Below, piece by piece: positions 36,069 to 45,979 of a DNA stretch of 48,217 nucleotides. Under the pieces are notes generated by a model. The model was not told the DNA's origin, ran no database searches, and saw only the letters and a list, made by a program, of their open reading frames with translations. Location of the stretch: positions 1 through 48,217 of the forward strand of contig JAMPER010000007.1 of assembly GCA_023664945.1 (NCBI GenBank), in the 5' to 3' direction. Source of the DNA: Alistipes senegalensis. Its GTDB lineage: Bacteria; Pseudomonadota; Gammaproteobacteria; Burkholderiales; Burkholderiaceae_D. A program made the translations under genes and the position numbers. Positions within the stretch are counted from its first letter, which is position 1. Each line of letters begins with the position of its first letter.

Positions 36069-37235
36069 ATGTCCAATAATTATCTTTTTACTTCGGAATC
36101 GGTATCAGAAGGCCATCCAGACAAGGTGGCCGACCAGATATCGGACAGTATTCTGGATGCAATTCTTGCCCAGGACCCTGTTGCCCGTGTGGCGGCTGAA
36201 ACGCTGTGCAATACCGGGCTGGTGATTCTTGCCGGTGAAATTACGACTTCTGCCAATGTTGATTATATTGATGTCGCGCGCGAGACCATCAAGCGGATTG
36301 GCTATGATAACAATGACTATGGTATTGACCATCGCGGCTGCGCTGTTTTGGTCGCTTATGACCGCCAGTCTCCGGATATTGCGCAGGGCGTGAATGAAGG
36401 CAGCGGCATTGATCTGGATCAGGGCGCGGGCGATCAGGGCTTGATGTTTGGCTATGCCTGTGACGAGACGCCGGAACTGATGCCGGCTGCGATTCATTAT
36501 GCCCATCGCCTTGTTGAACGGCAATCGCAGTTGAGAAAGGACGGGCGCTTGCCCTGGCTGCGGCCGGACGCCAAATCGCAGGTGACGCTGCGTTATGTGG
36601 ATGGCAAGCCGGTTGGTGCGGAAACGATTGTGCTTTCTACCCAGCATGCACCCGAGATGGAGCACAAGCAGATTGAGGAAGCGGTTATTGAGGAAATTAT
36701 CAAGAAGGTCATGCCGCCGGAGTGGCTGAAAGATACCCGTTATCTGGTTAATCCGACAGGCCGGTTTGTTGTTGGCGGCCCGATGGGGGATTGCGGCCTG
36801 ACCGGACGCAAGATTATTGTCGATACCTATGGCGGTACTTGTCCGCATGGCGGCGGCGCTTTTTCGGGCAAGGATCCGAGCAAGGTGGATCGTTCCGCAG
36901 CCTATGCTGCCCGGTATGTTGCCAAGAATATTGTGGCGGCAGGCCTGGCAAGCCAGTGCCAGATTCAGGTCAGCTACGCTATTGGCGTTGCGCGTCCCAT
37001 CAATATTACGGTCAATACACGGGGAACCGGTGTTATTGCCGATGAGAGGATTGCTGCGCTGGTTCAGGATCATTTTGACCTGCGCCCGAAAGGTATTGTG
37101 CAAATGCTGGATTTGCTCAAGCCGCGTTACAGCAAGACGGCCGCTTATGGGCACTTTGGCCGCGAAGAGCCCGAGTTTACCTGGGAACGGACAGACAAGG
37201 CGGCGGCATTGCGTGCTGCAGCCGGGCTGAAGTAA
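36069..37235 (+). CDS. metK: S-adenosylmethionine synthetase
   Basis: MetK makes SAM from methionine and ATP. The 388-residue protein begins [26 protein letters not shown] (split at the family motif SEGHPDK) and has [12 protein letters not shown], the P-loop-like [19 protein letters not shown] and the DLRPKG segment, all standard. It is a single gene with a long leader and a strong terminator after it. ahcY, often near metK in relatives, is not seen. Confidence 0.99.
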   Translation: MSNNYLFTSESVSEGHPDKVADQISDSILDAILAQDPVARVAAETLCNTGLVILAGEITTSANVDYIDVARETIKRIGYDNNDYGIDHRGCAVLVAYDRQSPDIAQGVNEGSGIDLDQGAGDQGLMFGYACDETPELMPAAIHYAHRLVERQSQLRKDGRLPWLRPDAKSQVTLRYVDGKPVGAETIVLSTQHAPEMEHKQIEEAVIEEIIKKVMPPEWLKDTRYLVNPTGRFVVGGPMGDCGLTGRKIIVDTYGGTCPHGGGAFSGKDPSKVDRSAAYAARYVAKNIVAAGLASQCQIQVSYAIGVARPINITVNTRGTGVIADERIAALVQDHFDLRPKGIVQMLDLLKPRYSKTAAYGHFGREEPEFTWERTDKAAALRAAAGLK

Positions 37236-37250
37236 TTTTGTCTGGTTTAC

Positions 37251-37281
37251 AAAAAGGCCGGTTTTCAGACCGGCCTTTTTT
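37251..37281. terminator. Bidirectional terminator between metK and gph
   Basis: A 12-bp stem (37251-37262 with 37269-37280), 6-nt loop, with an A-run on one side and six T on the other (37276-37281). It lies between the convergent metK and gph genes. Confidence 0.93.
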
Positions 37282-37305
37282 ATTGGCCTGGCAGAGGAAT
37301 TGTCG

Positions 37306-37974
37306 TTACAGGCGGCAGAGGCGTTCGGCAATTTGCCAGGGGGTTTCGGCTATCCAGTCGGCCTGCCATGAATCTGTTTCGGTTCCGTATCCCCAATTGG
37401 CGGCGATGGCGATGGTTCCTGCTGCTTTCCCGGCCTGTATATCGCGCGGGTCATCACCGATGAACCAGCATGTTTGGGGAGCAACGCCAATTTGTCTGGC
37501 TGCTTCAAGCACGGGTTCGGGATGGGGCTTGGGATGGGATGTGGTGTCGCCGGAAATGATGCAGGCGGCTTTTTCAAGTCCGATAGCCTTGACCAGGGGC
37601 AGGGTTAGTTGTTCTCTTTTGTTGGTGACGATTCCCCAGGGAAGGTGCTGTGTATGGAGTAAATCCAGCAGTTCGGTTATGCCGTCAAAGAGTGTGCTTT
37701 TAACGGCAGAAGCGCCGGCATAGTACCGGATAAAGGCATCGGCCAGTTCCGGATAGCCGGTGTGGGTAGTGGCTATGCCAAAGGCAGCACGGATGAGCCC
37801 CGGCGCACCGGCAGAGGCAACGCAGCGAAGTTGTTCGTAAGGGGTTGGTTCAATGCCATGGTCAGACTGAACGCGGTGGATGGCGGCCGCCAGATCGGGT
37901 GCTGAATCTACCAGCGTGCCGTCCAGGTCAAACAGGATGGCATGGGGTAGCTGTGTGTGATGTGGTGTGTTCAC
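37306..37974 (-). CDS. gph: Phosphoglycolate phosphatase
   Basis: Gph hydrolyses 2-phosphoglycolate from DNA repair and oxygenase side reactions. The 222-residue HAD-superfamily protein has motif I FDLDGTLVDSAPDLAAAI, motif II VTNK, motif III with KPHPEP and motif IV IGDDPRDIQAGKAAG. Other small sugar-phosphate substrates are possible. The start is GTG, overlapping the ubiG stop by 4 nt (GTGA). The ubiG-gph pair is conserved in Burkholderiales. Confidence 0.93.
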   Translation of the reverse strand: MNTPHHTQLPHAILFDLDGTLVDSAPDLAAAIHRVQSDHGIEPTPYEQLRCVASAGAPGLIRAAFGIATTHTGYPELADAFIRYYAGASAVKSTLFDGITELLDLLHTQHLPWGIVTNKREQLTLPLVKAIGLEKAACIISGDTTSHPKPHPEPVLEAARQIGVAPQTCWFIGDDPRDIQAGKAAGTIAIAANWGYGTETDSWQADWIAETPWQIAERLCRL

Positions 37975-38687
37975 GGGGTTGTTAGTGGTAAGGGGCGGAA
38001 AGGACGACAGGCTATCATATAGTTGACGCTGACGTCCTGCGAAAGGTGAAATTGCCTTGTTGCCAGGTTTCCGGTTATGCCGGTTATGGCCGTAACGGTC
38101 ATGCCGGCCCGCCGGATGAATTGCGACAGTTCTGCCGGGGGCAGGAAGCGGTCATGGCGGTGGGTGCCTTTGGGTAAAAGACCCAATACATATTCCGCGC
38201 CGGCAATGGCATAGAGAAAGGATTTCAGTGTACGGTTCAATGTTGCAAAATAAACGGTGCCATTGGGTTTGACCAGGCGGGCGGCAGCGGAAACGATGGA
38301 TGCAGGATCCGGCACATGTTCCAGCATTTCCAGGCAGGTGACGATATCGTAGGCAGCCGGGGTTTTCTGTGCCAGTGCTTCTGCCGATATCAGCCGGTAA
38401 TCAACCGGCAGGCCGGATGTTTCCATGTGGATTCGGGCTGCGTGGAGAGCTTGGGGGGCGAGGTCAATGCCAGTTACGTCTGCGCCGCGTTTTGCCAGTG
38501 CTTCGCTTAAAATGCCGCCACCGCAGCCAATATCCAGCACTTTTTTCCTGTGCAGGGATGAGAGACTTTCCATCCATTGCAGGCGCAGCGGGTTAAGTTG
38601 GTGCAGGAATCGGAAAGTACCCTGCCGGTTCCACCACGTATCGGGGGAAGTGTTGAATTTCAGCAGTTCTGCCTGGTCAGCGTTCAT
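37971..38687 (-). CDS. ubiG: Ubiquinone biosynthesis O-methyltransferase
   Basis: UbiG carries out both O-methylations in ubiquinone synthesis using SAM. The 238-residue protein has the SAM motif VLDIGCGGGILSEALAKRG and GIDLAPQALHAARIH, the CLEMLEHVPDP segment and the hydrophobic AGAEYVLGLLPKGTH region that is characteristic of UbiG. The ATG at 38687 matches the family start; a longer frame adds 52 unrelated residues. Upstream lies the ompA terminator, so ubiG-gph are probably one unit. Confidence 0.96.
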   Translation of the reverse strand: MNADQAELLKFNTSPDTWWNRQGTFRFLHQLNPLRLQWMESLSSLHRKKVLDIGCGGGILSEALAKRGADVTGIDLAPQALHAARIHMETSGLPVDYRLISAEALAQKTPAAYDIVTCLEMLEHVPDPASIVSAAARLVKPNGTVYFATLNRTLKSFLYAIAGAEYVLGLLPKGTHRHDRFLPPAELSQFIRRAGMTVTAITGITGNLATRQFHLSQDVSVNYMIACRPFRPLPLTTP

Positions 38688-38762
38688 GGCCCAAGCATAG
38701 CATAGCAAAAAGGATGGAGACAGGATGAAGGCTGATTTTGGTGATTTCCTGGAAAAGGCAAT

Positions 38763-38789
38763 AAAAAACCCCCGCTTTGAAGCGGGGGT
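38763..38789 (-). terminator. Rho-independent terminator of the OmpA-family gene
   Basis: On the minus strand a 10-bp stem (38789-38780 with 38777-38768) with a very short loop, then six T (38768-38763). It lies 17 nt after the stop of the OmpA-family gene. Confidence 0.9.
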
Positions 38790-38805
38790 GGGAAAGTCAT
38801 GAAAA

Positions 38806-39429
38806 TTATGACTGGGCAGTAGCGCGATTGGCAACGACTTCAAGTTCTACGCGGCGGTTTTTGGCACGGCCTTCGCGGGTTTTGTTGTTGCCGATCGGCT
38901 GGGCTTCGCCTTTGCCTTCGGTGTAGACTTTTTGCGGGTCAACGCCTTTGGATACCAGATAAGCCTTGACAGCTTCGGCACGGCGTTCGGAAAGTTTCAG
39001 GTTGTAGGCTTCAGCGCCAACGGAGTCGGTATGGCCGACAGCAACAACAACTTCAACGTCCATGTTTTGCAGACCGGCAACGATTTCATCCAGTTTGGCT
39101 TTGCCTTCCGGTTTCAGCGTTGCTTTGTCGAAATCAAAGAAGGCATCAGCTGCGTAGGTGACTTTTTCGGAAGTCGGAACCGGTGCGACAGCAACAGGAG
39201 CCGGAGCCGGTTTGACCAGCGGGCCGTCGCAGCCCGGAACAGCGTCGGCAGGCGTCCAGTAACCGGTATGCCAGCACAGGCCGGTTGCATTACGGACAAT
39301 AACGCCGTTAGCGGTTTGGGCATAGGCACTGTAGGGTTTGTTGGCCATAAACTCTTGTGCTGTTTGTGCCGAGGCGGAAACAGCAACCACTGCGGATGCA
39401 GCGAAAAGAACTTTAAGCAATTTATTCAT
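38806..39429 (-). CDS. ompA: OmpA-family outer-membrane protein
   Basis: A 207-residue precursor with a signal peptide (cleavage near ASAQTAQ, about residue 21) and a C-terminal OmpA/peptidoglycan-binding domain (about 90-207) including FFDFDKATLKPEGKAKLDE, VGHTDSVGAEAYNLKLSERRA and the closing NRRVELEV. There is no eight-stranded beta-barrel; the N-terminal part is short, with a GLCWHTGYWTPADA segment and a Pro/Ala/Val linker. This short form is common and abundant in Burkholderiales. It tethers the outer membrane to peptidoglycan. The ATG at 39429 has AGAGGA before it; a longer frame upstream lacks family similarity. Confidence 0.93.
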   Translation of the reverse strand: MNKLLKVLFAASAVVAVSASAQTAQEFMANKPYSAYAQTANGVIVRNATGLCWHTGYWTPADAVPGCDGPLVKPAPAPVAVAPVPTSEKVTYAADAFFDFDKATLKPEGKAKLDEIVAGLQNMDVEVVVAVGHTDSVGAEAYNLKLSERRAEAVKAYLVSKGVDPQKVYTEGKGEAQPIGNNKTREGRAKNRRVELEVVANRATAQS

Positions 39430-39913
39430 AACTATCCTCTTGGTTGAGATGTCCGCAGCAGGCTGCGCATCCATAGTCTTACTTCACGATAACAAAAAAA
39501 CTGATACTCGCATTGTTCGGTCTGGCGAATGATGCGTCTACCATATTCTGACATATCGCCGGCCTTTGAACAGCTTAATACGCTCAAACTATTTTGGTTT
39601 TTTCCAATTTGAGGAATTTTTGTTGCATTTTCACAACCTGCTTTCCGCCTGATGGAAAAACTCAATATGATGAGCGTTTCCGATGATAGCAAAATGAAGC
39701 ATGTTTGCAAGACGGATGAGCGTTTCTGCCGCATTTTTGCGTGGTGCAGGGCAAAAGGGGCGAAGGCCGGTTTTTTATTAAGGGGCTTGATGTACCCAAA
39801 GGGACGGGCAGCTTTCGCCGCATGGTAGAATATTCTTTTTTCTAAAGGATCAATTCCGCTGATATGACCGCAGGCAGTGTGAGGCGGTTTTTTTCTGCCG
39901 GAGCAGCTATTTC
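39430..39913. other. Long ompA-gyrA intergenic region
   Basis: The 484-bp divergent region holds the leader of the OmpA-family gene on one side and of gyrA on the other. It is AT-richer than the genes. A 12-bp direct repeat GATGAGCGTTTC occurs at 39669-39680 and 39715-39726. An extended -10 for gyrA lies at 39823-39831. A 58-codon frame (39652-39828) is open but lacks a Shine-Dalgarno and known similarity. No tRNA or other RNA gene was recognised. Confidence 0.4.
39823..39831 (+). promoter_or_regulatory. Candidate extended -10 promoter for gyrA
   Basis: TGG followed by TAGAAT (39826-39831) fits the extended -10 pattern TGnTATAAT with one mismatch, about 80 nt before the gyrA ATG. There is no good -35, as is often the case for this promoter class. 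Confidence 0.4.
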
Positions 39914-42547
39914 ATGGAAACATTCGCAAAAGAGACCATTTCGATTTCCCTTGAAGAGGAAATGCGCAAAAGTTACCTGGATTATGCCATGAGCGTTATC
40001 GTGGGGCGCGCGCTTCCGGATGTGCGGGATGGTTTGAAGCCGGTGCACCGCCGTGTGCTTTTTGCCATGCATGAGATGAATAATGTATGGAACCGGCCTT
40101 ATGTCAAATGTGCCCGTGTTGTGGGCGAGGTGATGGGTAAGTATCACCCGCATGGCGATGCGGCTATTTACGATACGCTGGTGCGCATGGCGCAGGATTT
40201 TTCCATGCGCTATCCCCTGGTTGACGGGCAGGGAAATTTCGGATCAGTGGATGGGGACAGCGCTGCCGCCATGCGTTATACCGAGTGCCGGCTGGATCGC
40301 ATAGCAGGCACGATGCTGGCCGATATTGACAAGGAAACGGTTGATTTTGTTCCCAATTATGACGGGAAGGAAGAGGAGCCGGCCGTGTTGCCGACCCGCA
40401 TTCCCTGTCTTTTGGTGAACGGCTCGTCCGGCATTGCTGTGGGGATGGCGACCAATATTCCCCCGCACAATATCCGGGAGGTGGTGGATGCGGCATTGCA
40501 TTTGCTGAAAAATCCGGCGTGTTCTGTTGATGACCTGATTGCTTTTGTTCCCGCGCCGGATTTTCCTACCGGCGGCATTATTTATGGGCTTTCCGGCGTG
40601 CATGACGGCTACCGTACCGGCCGGGGCCGCGTGGTTATGCGTGCCAAGACGCATTTTGAAAATATCGGCAAGGACGGGCGCTCTGCTATTGTGATTGATG
40701 AGCTGCCGTATCAGGTTAACAAGAAGTCTCTTCTGGAGCGTATTGCCGAGCATGTGCGCGAAAAGCGTATTGAGGGGATTACCGATATTCGGGATGAATC
40801 GGACAAGTCCGGTATGCGGGTGGTGATTGAGCTTCGGCGCAATGAGATGCCCGAGGTGGTGTTGAATAACCTCTACAAGCAGACCCAGCTGCAGGATACT
40901 TTCGGCCTGAATATGGTTGCCCTGGTGGACGGCCAGCCCAAGCTGCTGAATTTGCGGCAGATGCTGGAGTGTTTTTTGTCTCACCGGCGCGAAGTGGTTA
41001 CCCGGCGGACGGTTTTTGAGCTTCGCCGGGCGCGCGAGCGGGGGCATGTGCTGGAAGGGCTGGCTGTTGCCCTGGCCAATATTGACGAGTTTATTGCCAT
41101 TATCCGTGCGGCACCGACGCCGCCGGTTGCGCGCGAGGAGCTGATGTCACGTTCCTGGGATTCTTCTCTTGTGCGGGATATGCTTGCCAGGGCAGGGCAG
41201 GGGCATGAAGGCGGCGCTGCTGCTTTTAGGCCGGAGAATCTGGCCGAGGGGTTTGGCATTCAGGCAGACGGCCTGTACCGGCTTTCCGGAGAGCAGGCGC
41301 AGGAAATTCTTCAGATGCGCCTGCAACGGTTGACCGGGCTGGAGCAGGACCGTATTTTGGGCGAGTACCGCGAGGTGATGGCGAAGATTGCCGAGCTGCT
41401 TGATATTTTGGCGAAGCCCGAACGGGTGCTGGCTATTATTGAGACGGAACTTCGTGAGGTTGTGGATGAATATGGTGCGGAAAGCAAGGATGCGCGCCGC
41501 TCCGAGATTGAGCAGAATGCGTTTGACCTGGAAACGGAAGATTTGATTGCGCCGCAGGATATGGTGGTGACGCTTTCCAATACCGGTTATATCAAATCCC
41601 ATCCGCTGTCTGAATACCGTGCGCAGCGGCGTGGAGGCCGCGGGAGACAGGCTGCTGCCAAGCGGGAGGATGACTGGATTGACCAGATGTTTGTGGCCAA
41701 TACCCATGATTTTATTCTGTGCTTTTCTGACAGGGGACGGGTGTATTGGCTGAAGGTCTGGGAGGTGCCGCAGGGGTCGCGTAATGCCCGCGGCAAGCCG
41801 ATTGTCAATATGTTTCCGTTGCAGGATGGCGAAAAGATTACGGTTATTTTGCCGTTGTCCGGTGAAAACCGGCATTTTCCTGAAGATCATTATATTTTTA
41901 TGGCAACCAGCTTGGGGACGGTGAAGAAAACGCCGCTGACAGATTTTAGCAATCCGCGCAAGACAGGCATTATTGCTGTTGGACTGGATGAGGGTGATTT
42001 CCTGATTGGCGCGGCGCTGACAGATGGCAAGCATGATGTGATGCTTTTTTCGGATGCCGGCAAGGCGGTGCGTTTTGATGAGAATGATGTGCGTCCGATG
42101 GGGCGGGCAGCAAGAGGGGTGCGCGGCATGAATCTGGATGAGGACCACCGGGTGATTGCCATGCTGGTTGCAGAGGATGAGAACCAGTCTGTTTTGACGG
42201 CAACGGAAAATGGTTTTGGCAAACGCACGCCGATTTCGGAATATACCCGCCATGGCCGCGGTAGCAAAGGCATGATTGCCATTCAGACAACAGAGCGTAA
42301 TGGCAAGGTGGTTGCCGCAACGCTGGTGGATGAAAAAGATGAAATCATGCTGATTACAACGGGAGGTGTCCTTATCCGGACGTGTGTTGCCGAGATACGG
42401 GAGATGGGGCGCGCCACGCAGGGGGTTACGTTGATTGCTGTTGAGGATGGTACCAATCTCAGCGGTCTCCAGCGTATTATGGACACGGATGTTGATGAAG
42501 CCGGATCGGCGGACGACGGGGAAAAAGTGCCGGATGATAAAGCCTGA
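39914..42547 (+). CDS. gyrA: DNA gyrase subunit A
   Basis: GyrA cuts and rejoins DNA in gyrase, which introduces negative supercoils with GyrB. The 877-residue protein has the N-terminal [20 protein letters not shown], the active-site Tyr122 ([10 protein letters not shown]) and, near 570, the GyrA box QRRGGRG that separates it from ParC. Six C-terminal beta-pinwheel repeats follow. The residue at position 83, Ser in E. coli and commonly Thr in relatives, is Ala here; position 87 is Asp. An acidic tail ([16 protein letters not shown]) ends the protein. The stop overlaps the serC ATG by one base (TGATG). Confidence 0.98.
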   Translation: METFAKETISISLEEEMRKSYLDYAMSVIVGRALPDVRDGLKPVHRRVLFAMHEMNNVWNRPYVKCARVVGEVMGKYHPHGDAAIYDTLVRMAQDFSMRYPLVDGQGNFGSVDGDSAAAMRYTECRLDRIAGTMLADIDKETVDFVPNYDGKEEEPAVLPTRIPCLLVNGSSGIAVGMATNIPPHNIREVVDAALHLLKNPACSVDDLIAFVPAPDFPTGGIIYGLSGVHDGYRTGRGRVVMRAKTHFENIGKDGRSAIVIDELPYQVNKKSLLERIAEHVREKRIEGITDIRDESDKSGMRVVIELRRNEMPEVVLNNLYKQTQLQDTFGLNMVALVDGQPKLLNLRQMLECFLSHRREVVTRRTVFELRRARERGHVLEGLAVALANIDEFIAIIRAAPTPPVAREELMSRSWDSSLVRDMLARAGQGHEGGAAAFRPENLAEGFGIQADGLYRLSGEQAQEILQMRLQRLTGLEQDRILGEYREVMAKIAELLDILAKPERVLAIIETELREVVDEYGAESKDARRSEIEQNAFDLETEDLIAPQDMVVTLSNTGYIKSHPLSEYRAQRRGGRGRQAAAKREDDWIDQMFVANTHDFILCFSDRGRVYWLKVWEVPQGSRNARGKPIVNMFPLQDGEKITVILPLSGENRHFPEDHYIFMATSLGTVKKTPLTDFSNPRKTGIIAVGLDEGDFLIGAALTDGKHDVMLFSDAGKAVRFDENDVRPMGRAARGVRGMNLDEDHRVIAMLVAEDENQSVLTATENGFGKRTPISEYTRHGRGSKGMIAIQTTERNGKVVAATLVDEKDEIMLITTGGVLIRTCVAEIREMGRATQGVTLIAVEDGTNLSGLQRIMDTDVDEAGSADDGEKVPDDKA

Positions 42548-43632
42548 TGGGGCGGCCGTTTAATTTTTCTCCCGGACCGGCTGCCTTGCCGGAAGCGGTG
42601 TTAAGGCGTGCCGCTGATGAGATGCTGGATTGGCAGGGCCGGGGTATTTCGGTGATGGAAATGAGTCACCGGAGCGACAGTTTCGCGTTTATCCTGAGGC
42701 AGGCAGAATGTGACTTGCGGGAATTGCTTTCTGTCCCGCCTTCTTACCGTATCCTGTTTGTTCAGGCCAGCCCGACGGCCTTGAATGCCATTATTCCCAT
42801 GAATTTGTCGGGGCAGGCCGGGCAGGCGGTGATTGATTTTGTTCATACCGGCGCATGGTCTGGTAAATCGCTGGCTGAAGCACGTAAGTATGCTGTGGTC
42901 AATGTTGCCGCTTCGTCCGAGCAGGAGCGGTTTACCTGTATTCCGCCTGTGCGTGAATGGAGGCTGTCAAAAGATGCAGCCTATGTGCATATTTGCAGCA
43001 ATGAAACTATCCACGGCAACGAGTTTTTTTTTACGCCGGATACCGGGGCAGTGCCTCTTGTGGCAGATATGTCGTCTCATATTTTGTCCCGTCCTGTTGA
43101 TGTGGCGAAGTATGGCCTGATTTTTGCCGGTGCACAGAAGAATATGGGAATGGCGGGCGTTTCTGTTGTGATTGTTCGTGAGGATTTGCTGGGTCATGCG
43201 CGGCCGGTTTGCCCGTCTGTTTATGATTTCAGTGTGCTGGCAGCTCAGCATTCTGTACCCAATACGCCGCCTGTTTATGCCATTTATTTGTGCGGGCTGG
43301 TTTTTCAGTGGCTGAAGGAGCAGGGCGGCGTTGCGGCAATGGAGGAGGCTGCCGTGAGAAAATCTGCGCTTTTGTATGATTGTATTGATTCCAGCAGTTT
43401 GTTTGTAAACCGGGTTGAAAAATCGTGCCGTTCAAGGATGAATGTGCCTTTTTTTCTGAGGGATGAGAGGCTGAACTGGGCATTTCTTGACGGGGCCAGG
43501 CAAAATGGTTTGTTGCAGCTGGAGGGGCATCGCTCTGTGGGCGGTATGCGGGCTTCTCTTTATAATGCCATGCCGTTTGCCGGGGTGGAAAAGCTGGTGG
43601 CCTATATGCGTGAATTCGAACGTGTCAGCTAA
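42547..43632 (+). CDS. serC: Phosphoserine aminotransferase with altered PLP loop
   Basis: SerC converts 3-phosphohydroxypyruvate to phosphoserine and also serves pyridoxal phosphate synthesis. The 361-residue protein has [22 protein letters not shown], the PLP lysine K198 in [13 protein letters not shown] and SRMNVPFFL, all conserved. The PLP-phosphate loop after strand LFVQ, normally with a Gly-Gly-(Gly), reads ASPTALN (74-80), so the glycines are missing. The frame is intact. It is coupled to gyrA and followed by pheA, as in other Burkholderiales. Confidence 0.94.
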   Translation: MGRPFNFSPGPAALPEAVLRRAADEMLDWQGRGISVMEMSHRSDSFAFILRQAECDLRELLSVPPSYRILFVQASPTALNAIIPMNLSGQAGQAVIDFVHTGAWSGKSLAEARKYAVVNVAASSEQERFTCIPPVREWRLSKDAAYVHICSNETIHGNEFFFTPDTGAVPLVADMSSHILSRPVDVAKYGLIFAGAQKNMGMAGVSVVIVREDLLGHARPVCPSVYDFSVLAAQHSVPNTPPVYAIYLCGLVFQWLKEQGGVAAMEEAAVRKSALLYDCIDSSSLFVNRVEKSCRSRMNVPFFLRDERLNWAFLDGARQNGLLQLEGHRSVGGMRASLYNAMPFAGVEKLVAYMREFERVS

Positions 43633-43653
43633 GGGGCAGTAGCGCGACAGAAG

Positions 43654-43684
43654 TTGGTTTGTTATATGGAAAATGACATACAAT
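43654..43684 (+). promoter_or_regulatory. Weak candidate promoter for pheA
   Basis: TTGGTT (43654-43659), a 19-nt spacer and TACAAT (43679-43684) in the 149-bp serC-pheA gap. The spacer is long. The gap size itself suggests an independent start for pheA-hisC-tyrA-aroA. Confidence 0.35.
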
Positions 43685-43781
43685 ACCTGATGATGTTATG
43701 CCGGAAATGGAAAAGGCAGGCAGGGGGCGCGCTTTTCCGTTTTAACAACGGTCTTTCGACTTATTTTTGAATGGTCAGATT

Positions 43782-44852
43782 ATGGAAAAAGAACTGAAAC
43801 CGTTGCGCGACCAGATTGATGAAATTGACGGGCAGCTGCTTGAGCTTTTGAGCCAGCGTGCAAAGCTGGCGCAGGGTGTGGGCAAGCTGAAGCTGGGAAG
43901 GGATTTGCCTGTTTTCAGGCCGGATCGCGAGGCGCAGGTGCTAAGGGGGATTGCCGGGCGAAACAAGGGGCCTATCAGGACGGAAGATTTGCAGAGTATT
44001 TTCCGTGAGATTATGTCGGCTTGCCGGGCGCTTGAAAAACGGGTTAGCGTGGCTTATCTGGGGCCGCCGGGGACTTATTCCGAACAGGCGGTTTATGCGT
44101 ATTTTGGCAATGCTGTCGATATGGTTTCCTGCGGGACGATTGATGAGGTTTTTCGCGCCGCAGAGGCTGGTACGGCTGATTTCGGGATTGTGCCGATTGA
44201 AAATTCGGCTGAGGGACCGATTAACCGGACGCTGGATTTGCTTATGCAGACGCCGCTGACGATAAGCGGCGAGAAATCCTTGCCTATTAACCATAACCTT
44301 ATGTCACTGACAGGAAAGATGGAGGGTATTCAGGCTGTTTATGCCCATTCACAGGCGTTGGCACAGTGTCAGGGGTGGTTGAATCAGTATTGTCCACATG
44401 TGCTTCGCCACGCGGTTTCTTCCAACGGGGAGGCAGCGCGGATTGCCAGCAAGGATGAAACGGTTGCCGCTATTGCCAGCGAATTGGCAAGCGAGCGTTA
44501 CGGGTTGCAGATTGTGAATGCGCATATTCAGGATGATCCGCAAAACCGGACGCGGTTTGCTGTTGTTGGTTACCAAAAGACAGATCCCAGCTTTATGGAT
44601 CAGACATCGCTTGTTCTTTCGGTTCAGAATCAGCCGGGGGCGGTTTACCGGCTGCTTGAGCCATTGTCCAAGTACGGGGTTTCCATGACGCGTTTTGAAT
44701 CGCGCCCGGCCCGTACGGGTAATTGGGAGTACTATTTTTTCATGGATCTGATCGGGCACGAGAAGGATGAAAAAATGGCGGCAGCCCTGAAGGAATTGCG
44801 GGAACGGGCGGCTTATTTCAAGAATCTGGGATCTTATCCTATGGAATATTGA
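43782..44852 (+). CDS. pheA: Bifunctional chorismate mutase/prephenate dehydratase
   Basis: PheA converts chorismate to prephenate and then phenylpyruvate on the way to phenylalanine. The 356-residue protein has an N-terminal chorismate mutase domain (about 1-85, LRDQIDEIDGQLLELLSQRA), a prephenate dehydratase domain (about 92-270, VAYLGPPGTYSEQA and the QNRTRFAVVG segment) and a C-terminal ACT domain with the ESRP motif (MTRFESRPARTGNWEYYFF) for phenylalanine feedback. The ATG at 43782 fits; an in-frame TTG lies five codons upstream. Length is typical. Confidence 0.97.
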   Translation: MEKELKPLRDQIDEIDGQLLELLSQRAKLAQGVGKLKLGRDLPVFRPDREAQVLRGIAGRNKGPIRTEDLQSIFREIMSACRALEKRVSVAYLGPPGTYSEQAVYAYFGNAVDMVSCGTIDEVFRAAEAGTADFGIVPIENSAEGPINRTLDLLMQTPLTISGEKSLPINHNLMSLTGKMEGIQAVYAHSQALAQCQGWLNQYCPHVLRHAVSSNGEAARIASKDETVAAIASELASERYGLQIVNAHIQDDPQNRTRFAVVGYQKTDPSFMDQTSLVLSVQNQPGAVYRLLEPLSKYGVSMTRFESRPARTGNWEYYFFMDLIGHEKDEKMAAALKELRERAAYFKNLGSYPMEY

Positions 44853-44872
44853 CAGAGAAACCGGGAAGCATT

Positions 44873-45979
44873 ATGTCATCTTTACTTGGGCCGGAATATG
44901 TCCGTGCCATTGCACCTTATCAGGCCGGAAAGCCTATTTCCGAAGTGGCCCGCGAATTTGGCCTGGATGAATCGGGTATTATCAAGCTGGCGTCCAATGA
45001 AAATCCGCTGGGGATGCCGGAATCGGCGCAAAATGCTGTGGCCCGGATGATGGCGGAGGGGGCGCGCTATCCGGATTCCAACGGATTTATGCTCAAGAAG
45101 GCGATTTCCGGCCGTTATGGCATACCGGAAAGCTGGATTACCCTGGGCAACGGCAGCAATGATATTCTGGAATTGGCAGCCCACGCGCTGGTTTGTCCCG
45201 GGGATGCGGTTATGTATGCGCAGCACTCTTTTGCGGTTTATCCGCTGGTTACGCAGGCTGTGGGCGGCAAGGGTATCTGTGTGCCTTCCAAGAATTACGG
45301 GCATGATTTGCAGGCCATGCAAAAGGCTATTACGGCAGATACCCGGCTGATATTCATTGCGAATCCGAATAATCCGACCGGGACTTTTTTGCCGCCGGAT
45401 GAGATTGAGGCGTTTCTTGGTGCTGTACCGTCGCAGACTGTGGTTGTGATGGATGAAGCGTATAACGAGTATCTGGATCCTGCTTTGCAATATGAATCTG
45501 CAAGGTGGGTGGAAAAATATCCCAATCTGCTTGTTTCACGCACGTTTTCAAAAATTTACGGTTTGGCTGGCCTGCGTGTTGGTTTTGGTCTTGCGCAGCC
45601 GGGAATTACAGATTTGCTCAATCGTGTCAGGCAGCCGTTCAATGTGAATGCCATGGCGCAGGCTGCTGCGGTTGCTGCGCTGGAAGACAAGGTTTTCCTT
45701 GAGAAGAGTGCGAAGCTGAATGCCCAGGGATACCGCCAGTTGACTCGGGCCTTTGATGAAATGGGGCTGGAATATGTCCCGTCATACGGCAATTTTGTCT
45801 TGGTGCGGGTTGGCGATGACGATGGGGCAGGTGCGCGGGTTAATCTGGCCTTGTTGAAAAAGGGGATTATTGTCCGCCCCGTGGGTGGGTATGGTCTGCC
45901 GCAATGGCTGCGCATTACTGTGGGATTGCCGAAGGAAAATGAGGCGTTTGTTCTTGCGCTTAAGGAAGCGCTGGCCTGA
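44873..45979 (+). CDS. hisC: Histidinol-phosphate/aromatic aminotransferase
   Basis: A 368-residue class I/II PLP aminotransferase of the HisC family. It has KLASNENPLGMPESA, the IFIANPNNPTGTFLP loop, VMDEAYNEYL and the PLP lysine in SRTFSKIYGLAGLRVGF. In this operon it most likely acts on phenylpyruvate or 4-hydroxyphenylpyruvate (the HisC2 role), but histidinol-phosphate activity cannot be excluded. The ATG at 44873 has GGGAAG before it. It lies 20 bp after pheA and directly abuts tyrA. Confidence 0.93.
   Translation: MSSLLGPEYVRAIAPYQAGKPISEVAREFGLDESGIIKLASNENPLGMPESAQNAVARMMAEGARYPDSNGFMLKKAISGRYGIPESWITLGNGSNDILELAAHALVCPGDAVMYAQHSFAVYPLVTQAVGGKGICVPSKNYGHDLQAMQKAITADTRLIFIANPNNPTGTFLPPDEIEAFLGAVPSQTVVVMDEAYNEYLDPALQYESARWVEKYPNLLVSRTFSKIYGLAGLRVGFGLAQPGITDLLNRVRQPFNVNAMAQAAAVAALEDKVFLEKSAKLNAQGYRQLTRAFDEMGLEYVPSYGNFVLVRVGDDDGAGARVNLALLKKGIIVRPVGGYGLPQWLRITVGLPKENEAFVLALKEALA

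Noticed and set aside
36105-37331. 408-codon open frame antisense to metK
   Set aside because: A shadow of metK; the sequence is low in recognisable motifs and crosses the metK-gph terminator.
39652-39828. 58-codon open frame between ompA and gyrA
   Set aside because: No ribosome-binding site, no recognised similarity, and its stop lies in the predicted gyrA -10 element.
41147-42253. 368-codon open frame antisense to gyrA
   Set aside because: A shadow of the gyrA C-terminal part; no domain, Shine-Dalgarno or promoter.
43698-43745. 15-codon frame ending Phe-Pro-Phe upstream of pheA, a possible attenuation leader peptide
   Set aside because: Only two Phe codons, no clear Shine-Dalgarno, and no convincing terminator/antiterminator pair follows (only a 5-bp stem).
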